Source of the DNA: Planctomycetaceae bacterium
Lineage (GTDB): Bacteria > Planctomycetota > Planctomycetia > Planctomycetales > Planctomycetaceae
DNA: 64,000 bases
Assembly (NCBI GenBank): GCA_029243145.1
Contig: JAQWSQ010000026.1
Coordinates: 1-64,000 of the forward strand
Direction: 5' to 3'
Made by a program: the position numbers and the translations under genes. The notes beneath the pieces are model-generated. The model was not told where the DNA came from. It searched no databases and saw only the letters and a list, made by a program, of their open reading frames with translations. Positions within the stretch are counted from its first letter, which is position 1. The number at the start of each line of letters is the position of its first letter. Below are positions 8,583 through 18,034 of this stretch, one piece after another.

Positions 8583-10001
8583 ATGTTCATGACGCCCCGT
8601 GAAGTTTTAGCGCTCTGCCGAGAAAAAGAAGTTCACGCTGTCGATCTGCGTTTTATGGATTTTCCCGGTACACAGAAACACTTTACGATTCCAGTGAGCG
8701 CACTCACGCCGGCCTCCTTTGAGGATGGATTTGCGTTTGATGGCTCTTCAATGCGCGGCTGGCAAGCTATCAACGAGAGTGACATGTTGGTTGTTCCACA
8801 GCCGGAAACGGCGTTCGTCGATCCATTTATGGATCGCACACTCGTGATGACGTGTAACATTCAGGATCCTATTACGCGCGCAGATTATGCCAAAGATCCG
8901 CGCAATGTCGCTCGCAAGGCCGAGAACTATCTGAAATCAACCGGAATTGCTGATACTGCCAATTTCGGCCCCGAAGCGGAGTTCTTTATATTCGACGATG
9001 TGGCCTTCGATTCCAACGAGCATGAGTCATATTACCACGTGGATAGCATCGAAGGTCAATGGAATCGTGGAAAGCGAGGGCAGGGAAAGCATGCTGGCTA
9101 CCAAATTCGACACAAAGAAGGATATTTCCCGGTTCCTCCCACCGACACACTACAAGACATTCGCACTGAAATCATGATGACCCTTCTGGAATGTGGAGTC
9201 GAAGTTGAAGGACAGCATCACGAAGTGGCGACGGCCGGTCAATGCGAAATTGATATAAAGTATGGTCCGTTGTTGACCACTGCCGATCATCTGTTGATTT
9301 ACAAGTATGTTGTCAAAAACATTGCTGCCAAGCACGAGAAATCGGCGACCTTTATGCCGAAACCGCTTTGGAACGATAATGGTTCCGGGCTGCATATGCA
9401 CCTGTCTTTGTTCAAAGGTGAGGAGTCTTTGTTTGCGGGTTCAGGGTATGGTGGACTCAGCGATATTGCGATGTTCGCCATGGGGGGGATTCTCAAGCAC
9501 GCCGCTTCGTTGATGGCATTTTGTTGTCCGACAACCAATAGCTATAAGCGACTGATTGCCGGTTACGAGGCACCGATCAACCTGACTTACAGTTACCGCA
9601 ATCGTTCTGCCGCCATTCGGATTCCCGTTCACAGTCCTGATGCGAGTTCCAAACGATTCGAGTTTCGTTGTCCCGATTCGTCTTCCAATCCTTATCTAGC
9701 GATGTCAGCCGTGTTAATGGCGGCCATTGACGGCATTCAAAACAAAATCCATCCCGGACAACCTCTCGACAAAGATATCTACGATCTCAAACCCGAGGAA
9801 ATGCAGGATGTCCCCAAGACACCTGTTTCGCTGGAAGCTGCATTGCAGGCACTTAAGGACGATCACGAGTACCTTTTGTTGGGAGATGTCTTTACGGAAG
9901 ACGTGATCGACACCTGGATCTGGTACAAAACCGAAAAAGAGGTCGAAGCCCTGCGAGAACGACCTCATCCCTATGAGTTCGCCATGTACTATGATATCTG
10001 A
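8583..10001 (+). CDS. glnA: Glutamine synthetase, type I
   Basis: ATP-dependent amidation of glutamate to glutamine, the entry of ammonium into metabolism; cytoplasmic dodecamer in this family. The 472 residues show DGSS (53-56), EAEFF (131-135), the SGLHMHLS segment, the RLIAGYEAP loop and the NRSAAIRIP substrate region. Tyr400 in DKDIYDLKPEE aligns with the adenylylation tyrosine of the GSI-beta subtype, so covalent regulation is likely. GAGG at 8575-8578 lies 4 bases from the ATG at 8583 and 10 from the ATG at 8589; the second would give the family-typical MTPREVL start. The upstream sigma-54-like promoter and hairpin point to nitrogen control. Confidence 0.97.
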   Translation: MFMTPREVLALCREKEVHAVDLRFMDFPGTQKHFTIPVSALTPASFEDGFAFDGSSMRGWQAINESDMLVVPQPETAFVDPFMDRTLVMTCNIQDPITRADYAKDPRNVARKAENYLKSTGIADTANFGPEAEFFIFDDVAFDSNEHESYYHVDSIEGQWNRGKRGQGKHAGYQIRHKEGYFPVPPTDTLQDIRTEIMMTLLECGVEVEGQHHEVATAGQCEIDIKYGPLLTTADHLLIYKYVVKNIAAKHEKSATFMPKPLWNDNGSGLHMHLSLFKGEESLFAGSGYGGLSDIAMFAMGGILKHAASLMAFCCPTTNSYKRLIAGYEAPINLTYSYRNRSAAIRIPVHSPDASSKRFEFRCPDSSSNPYLAMSAVLMAAIDGIQNKIHPGQPLDKDIYDLKPEEMQDVPKTPVSLEAALQALKDDHEYLLLGDVFTEDVIDTWIWYKTEKEVEALRERPHPYEFAMYYDI

Positions 10002-10089
10002 TTCGTGCAATTGATTCTTGCGGGTTGCCGATCAGTGTCGACTTCTCCACAATCAAGGAAGCCATTTCCTGAAATTGTGAAACTACCCG

Positions 10090-12192
10090 ATGCCCGAATT
10101 TGAAATCTCTAGTGCTTATCAGCCGGCCGGCGATCAACCTAAAGCCATAGAAAAACTGGTACACGGATTTGAAGGTGGAGAACAAAATCAGGTTCTGCTC
10201 GGAGTGACCGGGTCGGGGAAGACGTTCACGATGGCGAACGTGATCCAACAGTTGCAGCGTCCCACATTGGTTCTCTCTCACAATAAAACTCTTGCCGCCC
10301 AACTCTATGGCGAGTTCAAAGAGTTCTTTCCGAATAATGCGGTCTCATATTTTGTCAGCTATTACGATTACTATCAGCCCGAAGCGTACATTCCGCAACG
10401 AGATATCTACATCGAGAAAGATTCGTCGATCAATGATGAAATTGATCGGCTTCGATTACGGGCGACCAGCCAACTCATCAGTCGTCGAGATGTGATTGTC
10501 GTCGCGTCGGTCAGTTGTATCTACGGTCTCGGTTCGCCAAAAGACTATCTCGACATGATGGTCCCTCTGAAGGTAGGACATGAGATTGATCGTGATGAGT
10601 TTTTGATGAATCTGGTTGATATTCATTACGAACGGAACGACTTTGAGTTATCTCGTGGCAAATTTCGGGTACGGGGCGATGTGATCGAGTGTTGGGCTGC
10701 GTACGAAGAATTTGCATTTCGGATTGAACTTTGGGGAGACGAAATCGAAAAGCTTTCGATCATCGATCCAGTCAGCGGGCAGGAAAGTCAGAAGCTCGAT
10801 GATATCTACATTTATCCGGCGAAACATTATGTGCTTCCCCAAGAACGCATCGACAATGCGATCGGCGAGATTGAAGAGGAGCTGGAAGCTCAACTGGTCA
10901 AGTTCCGGAACGCTGGCAAACTGTTGGAAGCACAACGGCTTTCTGCACGCACGAAATACGATCTCGAATTGCTGAAAGAAGTCGGGTTCTGTCCGGGAGT
11001 CGAAAATTACTCTCGTGCGCTCGCGGGACGAAAACCGGGTCAACCTCCTTACACTTTACTCGATTTCTTCCCAGACGATTTTCTGATGATGGTGGATGAA
11101 TCACATGCGACATTGCCACAAGTGAAAGCCATGTATGCCGGTGATCGTTCACGCAAAACAACTTTGGTCGATCATGGTTTTCGGATTCCGATGGCTATCG
11201 ATAATCGACCGCTTCAGTTCGATGAGTGGAACAAAATTCGCAAACAGACTTTGTTTGTCTCGGCGACGCCGGCTGACTGGGAATTAGAACAAACCGGAGG
11301 CCGAATCGTTGAGCAGGTCATCCGTCCGACGGGATTGCTCGATCCTGTCATTCACGTCGTGCCCGCACGAGGACAAGTTCCGCATCTGATGGAGGAAATC
11401 AAGAAGCGGACCGCTCAGAATGAACGAGTCCTGGTCACAACCTTGACCAAGCGTCTTGCGGAAGAGCTCAGCCGATACTTCAATGAAGAAGGTCTCAAGT
11501 GCCAGTGGTTGCATTCCGAACTCGATGCCATTGAGCGGGTCGAAATTCTTCGCGAATTGCGTGAAGGAAAATTTGATGTTCTGGTCGGTGTGAACTTGTT
11601 ACGTGAAGGGCTCGATCTTCCCGAGGTCTCGCTAGTGGCGATTATGGATGCCGATAAAGAAGGATTTCTACGAAGCGAAACCTCCTTAGTTCAGACAATT
11701 GGGCGTTCCGCGCGAAACGTGAATGCAGAGGTGATTTTGTACGCCGACAAGATGACAGATTCAATGCAGCGTGCCATCGACGAAACAAACCGTCGTCGCA
11801 AAATTCAGGAAGAATACAATACTGAGCACGGCATCACTCCTGAGACAATCAAGAAAGCGATTCGTCGAGGTATTGAGGAAGAGATTGCCGCTAATCGGAC
11901 GGCCCAAAATGCGGCCGGCGAGGCTGACGAAACCAAGTACATCACTCAGGAATACATCAACGAACTTGAACAAGAGATGCTGAAGGCTGCCGAGTCACTC
12001 GAATTTGAGCGGGCCGCGCATCTCAGGGATCGAATTCTCACGCTGCAAAAACAAGTCGGTGAGTCGGTGACTATTAAGGAAGGTTCCGAGTCGGAGCCAG
12101 GCTTCGCCAAAAGTGGTCGAGCAAAAGGTGGCAAGCGTGGGAAGGGAAAAGTCCGCGGGGGGAACCGTGCTCCACGTCCTCGGAGGAAATAG
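10090..12192 (+). CDS. uvrB: UvrABC excision nuclease subunit B
   Basis: Damage-verifying helicase-like subunit of nucleotide excision repair; takes the lesion from UvrA and recruits UvrC. The 700 residues include Walker A GVTGSGKT (38-45), the beta-hairpin [12 protein letters not shown] (91-102) that clamps DNA, helicase motifs including the SATPADWE segment and the QTIGRSARN motif VI, and a C-terminal UVR helix pair around 635-670 that binds UvrC. After the UVR motif comes a strongly basic Gly/Lys/Arg tail of about 30 residues, a lineage extension that might bind nucleic acid. No SOS (LexA) box was identified upstream. Confidence 0.97.
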   Translation: MPEFEISSAYQPAGDQPKAIEKLVHGFEGGEQNQVLLGVTGSGKTFTMANVIQQLQRPTLVLSHNKTLAAQLYGEFKEFFPNNAVSYFVSYYDYYQPEAYIPQRDIYIEKDSSINDEIDRLRLRATSQLISRRDVIVVASVSCIYGLGSPKDYLDMMVPLKVGHEIDRDEFLMNLVDIHYERNDFELSRGKFRVRGDVIECWAAYEEFAFRIELWGDEIEKLSIIDPVSGQESQKLDDIYIYPAKHYVLPQERIDNAIGEIEEELEAQLVKFRNAGKLLEAQRLSARTKYDLELLKEVGFCPGVENYSRALAGRKPGQPPYTLLDFFPDDFLMMVDESHATLPQVKAMYAGDRSRKTTLVDHGFRIPMAIDNRPLQFDEWNKIRKQTLFVSATPADWELEQTGGRIVEQVIRPTGLLDPVIHVVPARGQVPHLMEEIKKRTAQNERVLVTTLTKRLAEELSRYFNEEGLKCQWLHSELDAIERVEILRELREGKFDVLVGVNLLREGLDLPEVSLVAIMDADKEGFLRSETSLVQTIGRSARNVNAEVILYADKMTDSMQRAIDETNRRRKIQEEYNTEHGITPETIKKAIRRGIEEEIAANRTAQNAAGEADETKYITQEYINELEQEMLKAAESLEFERAAHLRDRILTLQKQVGESVTIKEGSESEPGFAKSGRAKGGKRGKGKVRGGNRAPRPRRK

Positions 12193-12203
12193 GGCGTTTT
12201 AGA

Positions 12204-12509
12204 TCACACCCAGAAACTAAGATACCAGTTCACGACTTTGCCAAACACGGGAACGATTTCACAAACCAATAACAGTGGGTAGTAAAATCTGGCCACCGCC
12301 GGGTGTCCTTGAACATGCATCGAATCGACCCATTGCCAATACATGGGGCCGATTGAGAGGGCATACAGTACCACCAAAATGACCACACGGTTATAAACGC
12401 GAGCGGCAAATTCGAGGGGCATCAATCCTTCAGGACACCGATGGGCATCGGGGATCTTGTGCGTCACAGAAGGGGTGATCGATTGAGGTGGAGAGTCCGA
12501 GGCACACAT
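12204..12509 (-). CDS. Small membrane protein, unknown function
   Basis: 101 residues. About 35 polar N-terminal residues are followed by two hydrophobic helices (about 40-58 and 75-95). It is convergent with uvrB, 11 bases between ends. I do not recognise the family. The later ATG at the LMPLEF position could be the true start, which would leave a compact two-helix protein of about 72 residues. Confidence 0.5.
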   Translation of the reverse strand: MCASDSPPQSITPSVTHKIPDAHRCPEGLMPLEFAARVYNRVVILVVLYALSIGPMYWQWVDSMHVQGHPAVARFYYPLLLVCEIVPVFGKVVNWYLSFWV

Positions 12510-12576
12510 GCACCAAGTCTAGGAGGGCCGGAGTGGCTCGTCAAATAAGAATCCTCAAGAATGAGATATTGTCGAA

Positions 12577-13593
12577 TCAAACAACTCCCTGTCCACGGAA
12601 CCACTCGATTGTCTCCTTCATGGCGTCCTTGAAATCGACTTGTGGGTCGTATTTTAGCTCTCGTTTGGCTTTATCGATACAGAAATCCAGGTTGAGTGCA
12701 AGAAATTTGATGCGGGCTGAGGAAAGAATCGGGGCGTGGTCTTTTCCGAGCAATCGATAGGTTTTTTCGAGGACTTTTGCCAAGCCTTTCGCGATTCCCA
12801 TCGGGACCGGTTTCAGCGGAGGGTTTTCATACCCCGCCAAGTCGCAGATCGTTTCCATGAATTCCTGTTTGCTGACGAGTCGATCATCGCGGATGTTGAA
12901 GGTCTCTCCTCGTAAATCATCGCGGTCGATCGCCAGGAAAATGGCATCGACCAAATTATTCACATATGTGTTATTCATCAGCTTGTCGGTCGAACCGAGA
13001 TATTTGACCTTTCCGTCTTTCAGTTTCTCCAACAACCTGGGTAACACGGTGCGGTCGCGTGGGCCATAGATGAATCCGGGTCGTAGGACAGTGGCGGGAA
13101 GTTTGTTCTCGCACACGTGTTTGAGAACCAGTTTCTCCGATTCTGCTTTCGTCAGAGTGTAGCCATCGATGCCACTGACATTCGGAGGTTCACTTTCGTC
13201 AGTCCCATAATGATCGCGGGCTTCGTAGACACCTAGCGAGCTGATCTGGATATAACACTTGATCGTGCCGTTCTGTTCGACCGCATTCAGCAGATTCTCG
13301 GTGCCTCCCACATTGATTTTACGGTAGTCGTCGACTGGCCCCCAGTCTCCGACTTTAGCTGCACAATGCACGACCACGGTCACGCCTTCGGCGGCTTTCT
13401 TCATGTCGTCGGGGACGGACATACGGGCGACGATTATTTCGACACCCCACTCATCCAGCAACGACGTGTCGCTCGATTCACGCACCAATACGCGAACAGG
13501 AACACCCATCGAGTGAGCACGTTCAACGACATGGCTGCCGACAAGTCCGGTGGCTCCCGTCACGAGAATCAGATCATCTGGGGTGAGTTGCAT
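12577..13593 (-). CDS. Extended short-chain dehydrogenase (NAD(P)-dependent epimerase/3-beta-HSD type)
   Basis: 338 residues, cytoplasmic oxidoreductase of the extended SDR group. The Rossmann signature TGATGLVGSH sits at about 13-22, the HCAAKVGDWGP segment follows, and the active-site YTLTK (YxxxK) is at about 155. The ATG at 13593 leaves only 8 residues before the first strand, as usual. Substrate-binding C-terminal features such as LRPGFIYGPRD resemble 3-beta-hydroxysteroid/OleD-like members. A second, related SDR is at 50223-51236. Substrate unknown. Confidence 0.88.
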   Translation of the reverse strand: MQLTPDDLILVTGATGLVGSHVVERAHSMGVPVRVLVRESSDTSLLDEWGVEIIVARMSVPDDMKKAAEGVTVVVHCAAKVGDWGPVDDYRKINVGGTENLLNAVEQNGTIKCYIQISSLGVYEARDHYGTDESEPPNVSGIDGYTLTKAESEKLVLKHVCENKLPATVLRPGFIYGPRDRTVLPRLLEKLKDGKVKYLGSTDKLMNNTYVNNLVDAIFLAIDRDDLRGETFNIRDDRLVSKQEFMETICDLAGYENPPLKPVPMGIAKGLAKVLEKTYRLLGKDHAPILSSARIKFLALNLDFCIDKAKRELKYDPQVDFKDAMKETIEWFRGQGVV

Positions 13594-13987
13594 GGGGTGT
13601 TACCGTGGATTTACGAATAGATGGCGATTGAACAGAGCTCAACCAGAGATCTTGATTGTGACGGTTGAATGGTGCGAGGCAAATGGACGGCAGGAGAAAA
13701 TACGGTCTCGAAATCGGTTTTTATCGCTGAGTAACGGTTTTGAGGAACAAAGCAGTCCTTATCTGCTCAATTCTTCTCAGTCCTCCTGAATTCTTAGCTG
13801 AGAGGTTGAGTCTGACTTGTCGCAAGTTGCTGTTATACCGGAGGATCGGGACAAAACGGATCATTTGCTCACCCTTCAAGGAGAAACGATCCACATTGAC
13901 TGGATTTTCAGGTCGCCCTAGACTTCATAGAGAGACACATTCGCTGTCAAAAGCGTCTTTCTGCGCATTCCACCATCAGTATGCATT
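13594..13987. other. Divergent intergenic region before the VWA/ExbB operon
   Basis: About 390 bases between the SDR gene and the VWA gene, on opposite strands. It must carry the operon promoter, but no clear -35/-10 pair or Shine-Dalgarno sequence was found in front of the ATG at 13988. Open frames here show no coding character. Confidence 0.45.
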
Positions 13988-15004
13988 ATGTCACAATCCA
14001 CTCCCGCACAATCTGAATCGCCACTTTCCTGGCAGGAAAAACGCTACCGCTGGGCTGCGATTCCCGGTTGGGGGCTTTCACTGATTCTACATGCCCTGTT
14101 TCTGGTCTTGATGAGTACTCAATTGAAGAGCTGTGGCGGTGTGATCACGGGAACGGGAGAAGGGGAATATCGATCTGTCGGATTGGTTATGAAGGATTCT
14201 GACTCTCCCAATTTCAACGACAACACTCAACAAAACGAATCAGAAGTTGATCAGAAAAACAAAGTCAGCGAGGAGACAGAGGTTCTCGAAGTTCCCGAGA
14301 ATCCACCTGTGGAAATGGCTCTGCCCGAAATGGGGAGCAACCTCATAGGACCGGGAGCGTTAGCACCGGCCATCGGTCTTCCCAATCCTACACCCTCCAA
14401 GGTTCAATCGGCGCCCTCTTCAATTCCTCTTCCCCCAGCATTTGGTCAGGGAGATGGGCCGGTTCGGTTTTTGGGAGCCATTGATGCGGGGAAAAACTTT
14501 GTCTACATCATCGACTGTTCAGGCAGCATGGGTGATTACAATGCCCTCGATTTCGCGAAGGCCGAGTTGCTGGCGTCTTTGCAAGGGGTGAACAACCGAC
14601 AGAAGTTTCAGATTGTCTTCTACAACGAAGAAATTCGACGCTTTCAACTTCCGAATCAGCCGGTGGAGCTCTATCCGGCAACCGACGTGAATCGGAATCG
14701 TGCCAAACGATTTATTGGGAGCGTCTCTCCCTCACTGGGGACTAAACACATGCCGGCATTGCTGGCATCACTGAAATACGAACCCGATGTGATCTTCTTT
14801 CTGACCGACGCCCGTGAACCATCCTTGAGTACGAGCGAACTTGCCGACATTAAAAAACAAAACCACAATGGTGCTCGTGTTCATTGCATCGAGTTTGGGG
14901 TCGGTCACGAGTTGCCCGGCGACAATTTCCTGAAAAGACTGGCGCGTCAAAATAAAGGGACATATAGCTATCGCGATGTCACGAAACTGGGGGGAGATCG
15001 GTGA
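13988..15004 (+). CDS. VWA-domain protein with TonB-like membrane anchor
   Basis: 338 residues. A short cytoplasmic N-terminus is followed by one membrane helix at about 28-46 that holds SLILH, i.e. Ser31 and His35 in the SxxxH pattern that TonB uses to contact ExbB/ExbD. A Pro/Glu/Asn-rich periplasmic linker (about 55-160) leads to a von Willebrand factor A domain with a complete MIDAS metal site: DCSGS (Asp176, Ser178, Ser180), Thr252 and Asp274. So the domain order is TonB-like anchor, stalk, VWA, where TonB itself would carry its receptor-binding domain. It heads a five-gene operon with ExbB and two ExbDs, and its stop overlaps the next start by four bases. The role as an energised arm is inference. 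Confidence 0.88.
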   Translation: MSQSTPAQSESPLSWQEKRYRWAAIPGWGLSLILHALFLVLMSTQLKSCGGVITGTGEGEYRSVGLVMKDSDSPNFNDNTQQNESEVDQKNKVSEETEVLEVPENPPVEMALPEMGSNLIGPGALAPAIGLPNPTPSKVQSAPSSIPLPPAFGQGDGPVRFLGAIDAGKNFVYIIDCSGSMGDYNALDFAKAELLASLQGVNNRQKFQIVFYNEEIRRFQLPNQPVELYPATDVNRNRAKRFIGSVSPSLGTKHMPALLASLKYEPDVIFFLTDAREPSLSTSELADIKKQNHNGARVHCIEFGVGHELPGDNFLKRLARQNKGTYSYRDVTKLGGDR

Positions 15005-16068
15005 CCCCTGCGAATCAGAAATTTCTTGTGTTTCTGAGTGTCTGTCTCTTCTTGATGAAGAGTATGTCACCGCACGCGGCTGCACAAAACTCATCGCTGA
15101 CACAAGCCGGGAATTACCCCGATCACATCATGATTCAGCCGAAATACAGCACCGGCAAGAAACGGATCCGCTGTCGGATTCTTGATTACACAGGTGCCGT
15201 AGTCACCGTCCATTTGATGGAAGGGGACACTCGCAAAACCTACGCGACGAGCGAGGTGACCCGTGTGGAAACTCCGCAATCTGCTCAACATCGCAAGGGG
15301 TTAACGCTCTTAGACGCTGGAGAAATTCCGCAAGCCGAAGAGCAACTCCTGGAAGCTTACCGACTCGATCCTCGAGAATGGGTGCAGCGAGAGATTCTCG
15401 CGCATCTCGTGCGGGCGGCTTTGCAACGTGGTGATTATGTCACGGCGGCCACTCGTATCGAAAAGATATTCTCTAGCGACGAACACACTCAACATCTGGA
15501 ATTATTGCCGGCGATTTGGACAACCAAAGTTCTCAATCCCAGTCAGATTCGTAATGGTGCGGAATTGCTGGTTTCTGATTCTGACATCGCGCAGTTTGTG
15601 GGGGCTTCCATTTTGCTCGAACAGTCCGGCTTTGAAGAGACAGCAAAGACTGCCTTGCTGACCATTCAGACTTCCGGTCATCGACGTTTAAAACTTTTGG
15701 CTGAGGCTCAGTTGTGGCGACTGGAGTTTGCCAATAGCGAATTTCCTGTTTACACCATCGATAAATGGAAGAGACATATCGAGCGTTTGCCGACCGAGTT
15801 GCGAGGCGGGCCTTATTTTCTGTTGGCACGCGCGTATCAATTCAAACTGTTGCGTGATGATGCCGCATTGACCTATTTGCGAATTCCGGTGTTGTATGAT
15901 CATGATCGATTACTGGCTGCAGAAGCCTCTTTGGCGGCTGCCGATGTGTTACGGTCTGGGGGACGTAATCAGGAATCTCTGACAATTTATCGAGAACTCG
16001 TTGCTAGGTATCAGGGTACGGAAGCCGCACGGAAAGCGGATGCTATCCTAAAGTCATTCGCCGAATAA
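15001..16068 (+). CDS. Secreted TPR-like helical-repeat protein
   Basis: 355 residues, GTG start overlapping the upstream stop by four bases (GTGA), which implies translational coupling to the VWA gene. A signal peptide lies at about 8-29, ending near PHAAAQ. After a short beta-rich stretch (about 45-80), helical pairs typical of tetratricopeptide repeats run to the end, for example GEIPQAEEQLLEAYRLDP and the C-terminal GRNQESLTIYRELVARY. TPR proteins bind other proteins, so this is probably a periplasmic scaffold for the ExbB/ExbD/VWA machine. No catalytic motif seen. Confidence 0.8.
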   Translation: MTPANQKFLVFLSVCLFLMKSMSPHAAAQNSSLTQAGNYPDHIMIQPKYSTGKKRIRCRILDYTGAVVTVHLMEGDTRKTYATSEVTRVETPQSAQHRKGLTLLDAGEIPQAEEQLLEAYRLDPREWVQREILAHLVRAALQRGDYVTAATRIEKIFSSDEHTQHLELLPAIWTTKVLNPSQIRNGAELLVSDSDIAQFVGASILLEQSGFEETAKTALLTIQTSGHRRLKLLAEAQLWRLEFANSEFPVYTIDKWKRHIERLPTELRGGPYFLLARAYQFKLLRDDAALTYLRIPVLYDHDRLLAAEASLAAADVLRSGGRNQESLTIYRELVARYQGTEAARKADAILKSFAE

Positions 16069-16104
16069 TAAACCGCACACGCGGACTCACGAAGGATCGA
16101 ATAC

Positions 16105-16944
16105 GTGTTGAATCAATTTTCTAAGAACAAACGGGTTAGCGCTCGCAGGTCGTTGTTCGTTCTGCTCTCGACGCTCATTTGCTTATCGGTCCCGGTACTC
16201 GCTTGGGCGCAAGAGGGCGGTGGAGAAGAAAGCGTTTCCGCTCCCAAAGTCGATCTCCGTGAACTGGCTTTCGCTGGTGGATATGTGGGGATGATCATTG
16301 CCGGGATGAGTGTCATTCTGATTGCGTTGATCATCGAACATATGTTGACAATTCGCCGAGGCGCTTTGATGCCGAGTGGATTAGCGCAACAGGTTCACGG
16401 CATGATAGCTCAGAAACAATTCAAGCAAGCCGAAGAAGTCTGCCGGCAAAATCCGAGTCTACTCGGAGAAATATTACAAGCTGGACTTTCGGAAGTCGGA
16501 ATCGATTACGCGGCCATTGAAAAAGGGATGGAAGATTCGAGCATCCAACAGTCGTCGCGCTTGTTACGGAAAATCGAATATCTGTCGGTGATTGGTTCCA
16601 TTGCACCAATGTTGGGATTGTTGGGGACTGTCTGGGGAATGATCCTCGCGTTTCTGGAATTTGAATCGAAGGCCAATCCTCAAGTCTCAGAGTTGGCGCC
16701 CGGCATTTATAAAGCTCTGGTGACGACTTTGATGGGATTGAGCGTTGCGGTGCCGGCAGTCGCATCGTTTGCGATTTTTAGAAATCGTGTTGATGGGCTG
16801 GTCGCGGAAGCGTCACTGCTGGCCGAACATGTCTTCGCCGACTACAAGCGAGCCTTAGTCTCTTCTCGCCGGGGACAAAAAACCTCTCGACCCGCTGCCA
16901 ACCCCGGCATTCCACCCGTTGTGCCTGAACGGGAATCACGCTGA
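16105..16944 (+). CDS. exbB: ExbB/TolQ/MotA-family proton channel protein
   Basis: 279 residues with GTG start and AAGGA at 16092-16096. A signal-like N-terminal helix (about 12-32, ending AWAQ) precedes the three ExbB-type helices: about 55-75, then after a cytoplasmic helical region about 165-190 (the SVIGSIAPMLGLLGTVWGM signature) and 205-230. The signature GLLGTVWGM and the TLMGLSVAVPA segment form the pore-lining part that, with ExbD, conducts protons. It directly precedes two exbD genes. An extra N-terminal signal helix is common in planctomycete homologues. Confidence 0.92.
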   Translation: MLNQFSKNKRVSARRSLFVLLSTLICLSVPVLAWAQEGGGEESVSAPKVDLRELAFAGGYVGMIIAGMSVILIALIIEHMLTIRRGALMPSGLAQQVHGMIAQKQFKQAEEVCRQNPSLLGEILQAGLSEVGIDYAAIEKGMEDSSIQQSSRLLRKIEYLSVIGSIAPMLGLLGTVWGMILAFLEFESKANPQVSELAPGIYKALVTTLMGLSVAVPAVASFAIFRNRVDGLVAEASLLAEHVFADYKRALVSSRRGQKTSRPAANPGIPPVVPERESR

Positions 16945-17372
16945 TGCGATTACCGGCTCGAAGCCGACAACTCGGTGTGACGGTTGACATTACACCGCTG
17001 ATTGATGTGATCTTTCTGTTGATCATTTTCTTTCTGGCGGCTAGTCATTTTGTACGTAATGAATCTCGGGACGAAGTCGCATTGCCGGAAGCCGTGACCG
17101 GGGAAGACGAACAGAAAACTTCCAACAGTCGATTGATCGTCACGGTGACTGCCGATGGGCAGTATAAAATTGGTGGCGAATTCCTCAGCTTGAAGGAAAT
17201 CGAACCTTTGTTATTTGACGGCATGGCCAAAGATGGTGAGAAGTTTGAAGTTCGTATTCGCGGCGACAAAACAGTCTTGTTTCGCTCGATCGAACCATTG
17301 ATGGTGGAATGTGCCCGAGCGGGAGTCACACAAATCAAGTTTGGTGCTTTGCCGGGAGGATCGACTCCATGA
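16944..17372 (+). CDS. exbD: ExbD/TolR-family protein, first copy
   Basis: 142 residues. One membrane helix near the N-terminus carries the proton-relaying aspartate, Asp21, in TPLIDVIFLLIIFF; the rest is the periplasmic ExbD/TolR fold. The ATG at 16944 overlaps the exbB stop by one base (TGATG). With ExbB it would form the stator that turns the proton gradient into motion of a TonB-like arm. Two non-identical ExbD genes in one operon suggest a heteromeric stator. Confidence 0.92.
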   Translation: MRLPARSRQLGVTVDITPLIDVIFLLIIFFLAASHFVRNESRDEVALPEAVTGEDEQKTSNSRLIVTVTADGQYKIGGEFLSLKEIEPLLFDGMAKDGEKFEVRIRGDKTVLFRSIEPLMVECARAGVTQIKFGALPGGSTP

Positions 17373-17848
17373 AGATTCCCAGTTTTACCCGGCATGACGA
17401 GCGGGATGAAGTGATGTCGATGACGCCGATGATTGACGTTGTGTTTCTGTTGCTGATCTTCTTTGTCTGTGCGTCCATCGGACAACAGAAGGAATTGCTG
17501 CTTTCGACACCCATTTCGGGAGCTGGCGTGAAGTCGGAGACACCTCCCGAAGATCTGTTACAGCCGAAACCAGATCGCGCTTATCTTAAACTGTTACGCA
17601 TCGGTGGCGAAACCGTGACCGACTTGAATGGAACAATGATTGAAGAACCGGGACGTGTGCGTGAACTGTTAATCGGTCTGGCGACAGTCGCTCCCGATGT
17701 GCCGGTGGTGATTGATACCGCCGATGATGTGCCGTTGGGGGATATGATCGCGTTGTACGATTTGTGTCGTTCGGTCGATTTCGAGACGATCAACTTCGCC
17801 ATTGATCCACCAGAACAAAGACCGGTGAAAGCGAAGCCTGTACCTTGA
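17369..17848 (+). CDS. exbD: ExbD/TolR-family protein, second copy
   Basis: 159 residues from the ATG at 17369, which overlaps the previous stop (ATGA) and has GGGAGGA about eight bases upstream. A start further upstream (17309) is open but would lie inside the first exbD. Asp23 sits in the membrane helix within TPMIDVVFLLLIFF. The periplasmic part differs from the first copy and has a longer acidic/proline linker after the helix. Last gene of the operon; no clear terminator follows. Confidence 0.92.
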   Translation: MKIPSFTRHDERDEVMSMTPMIDVVFLLLIFFVCASIGQQKELLLSTPISGAGVKSETPPEDLLQPKPDRAYLKLLRIGGETVTDLNGTMIEEPGRVRELLIGLATVAPDVPVVIDTADDVPLGDMIALYDLCRSVDFETINFAIDPPEQRPVKAKPVP

Positions 17849-17949
17849 AAGTACCAGAATCAGTGGGTCGTGACGGCTTACCGCATCTGCAATAAACGAC
17901 ACCGTTAAATGCCCCGCATTCCTGAACACTCAACAGCCGTTTCAAGATG

Positions 17950-18034
17950 TCAAGATTCGGTGAATGGGGGACACACCTTGACCGAATGTTGACCAAATCT
18001 TGAACCAAATGTTACCGAATCTTGATTCCGAATC
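17950..18034. repeat. 12-bp inverted repeat plus five degenerate 10-13 bp direct repeats
   Basis: TCAAGATTCGGT (17950-17961) is perfectly inverted at 18014-18025 (ACCGAATCTTGA). Between and beyond, five head-to-tail units of the form TTGACC(G/A)AAT(G/C) run from 17978 to 18034: 17978-17988, 17989-17999, 18000-18011, 18012-18021, 18022-18034. The block starts about 100 bases after the last exbD stop. Confidence 0.8.

Noticed and set aside
13740-14084. 114-residue frame upstream of and overlapping the VWA gene
   Set aside because: It overlaps the VWA start in another frame, has no signal or motif, and has an unlikely composition.
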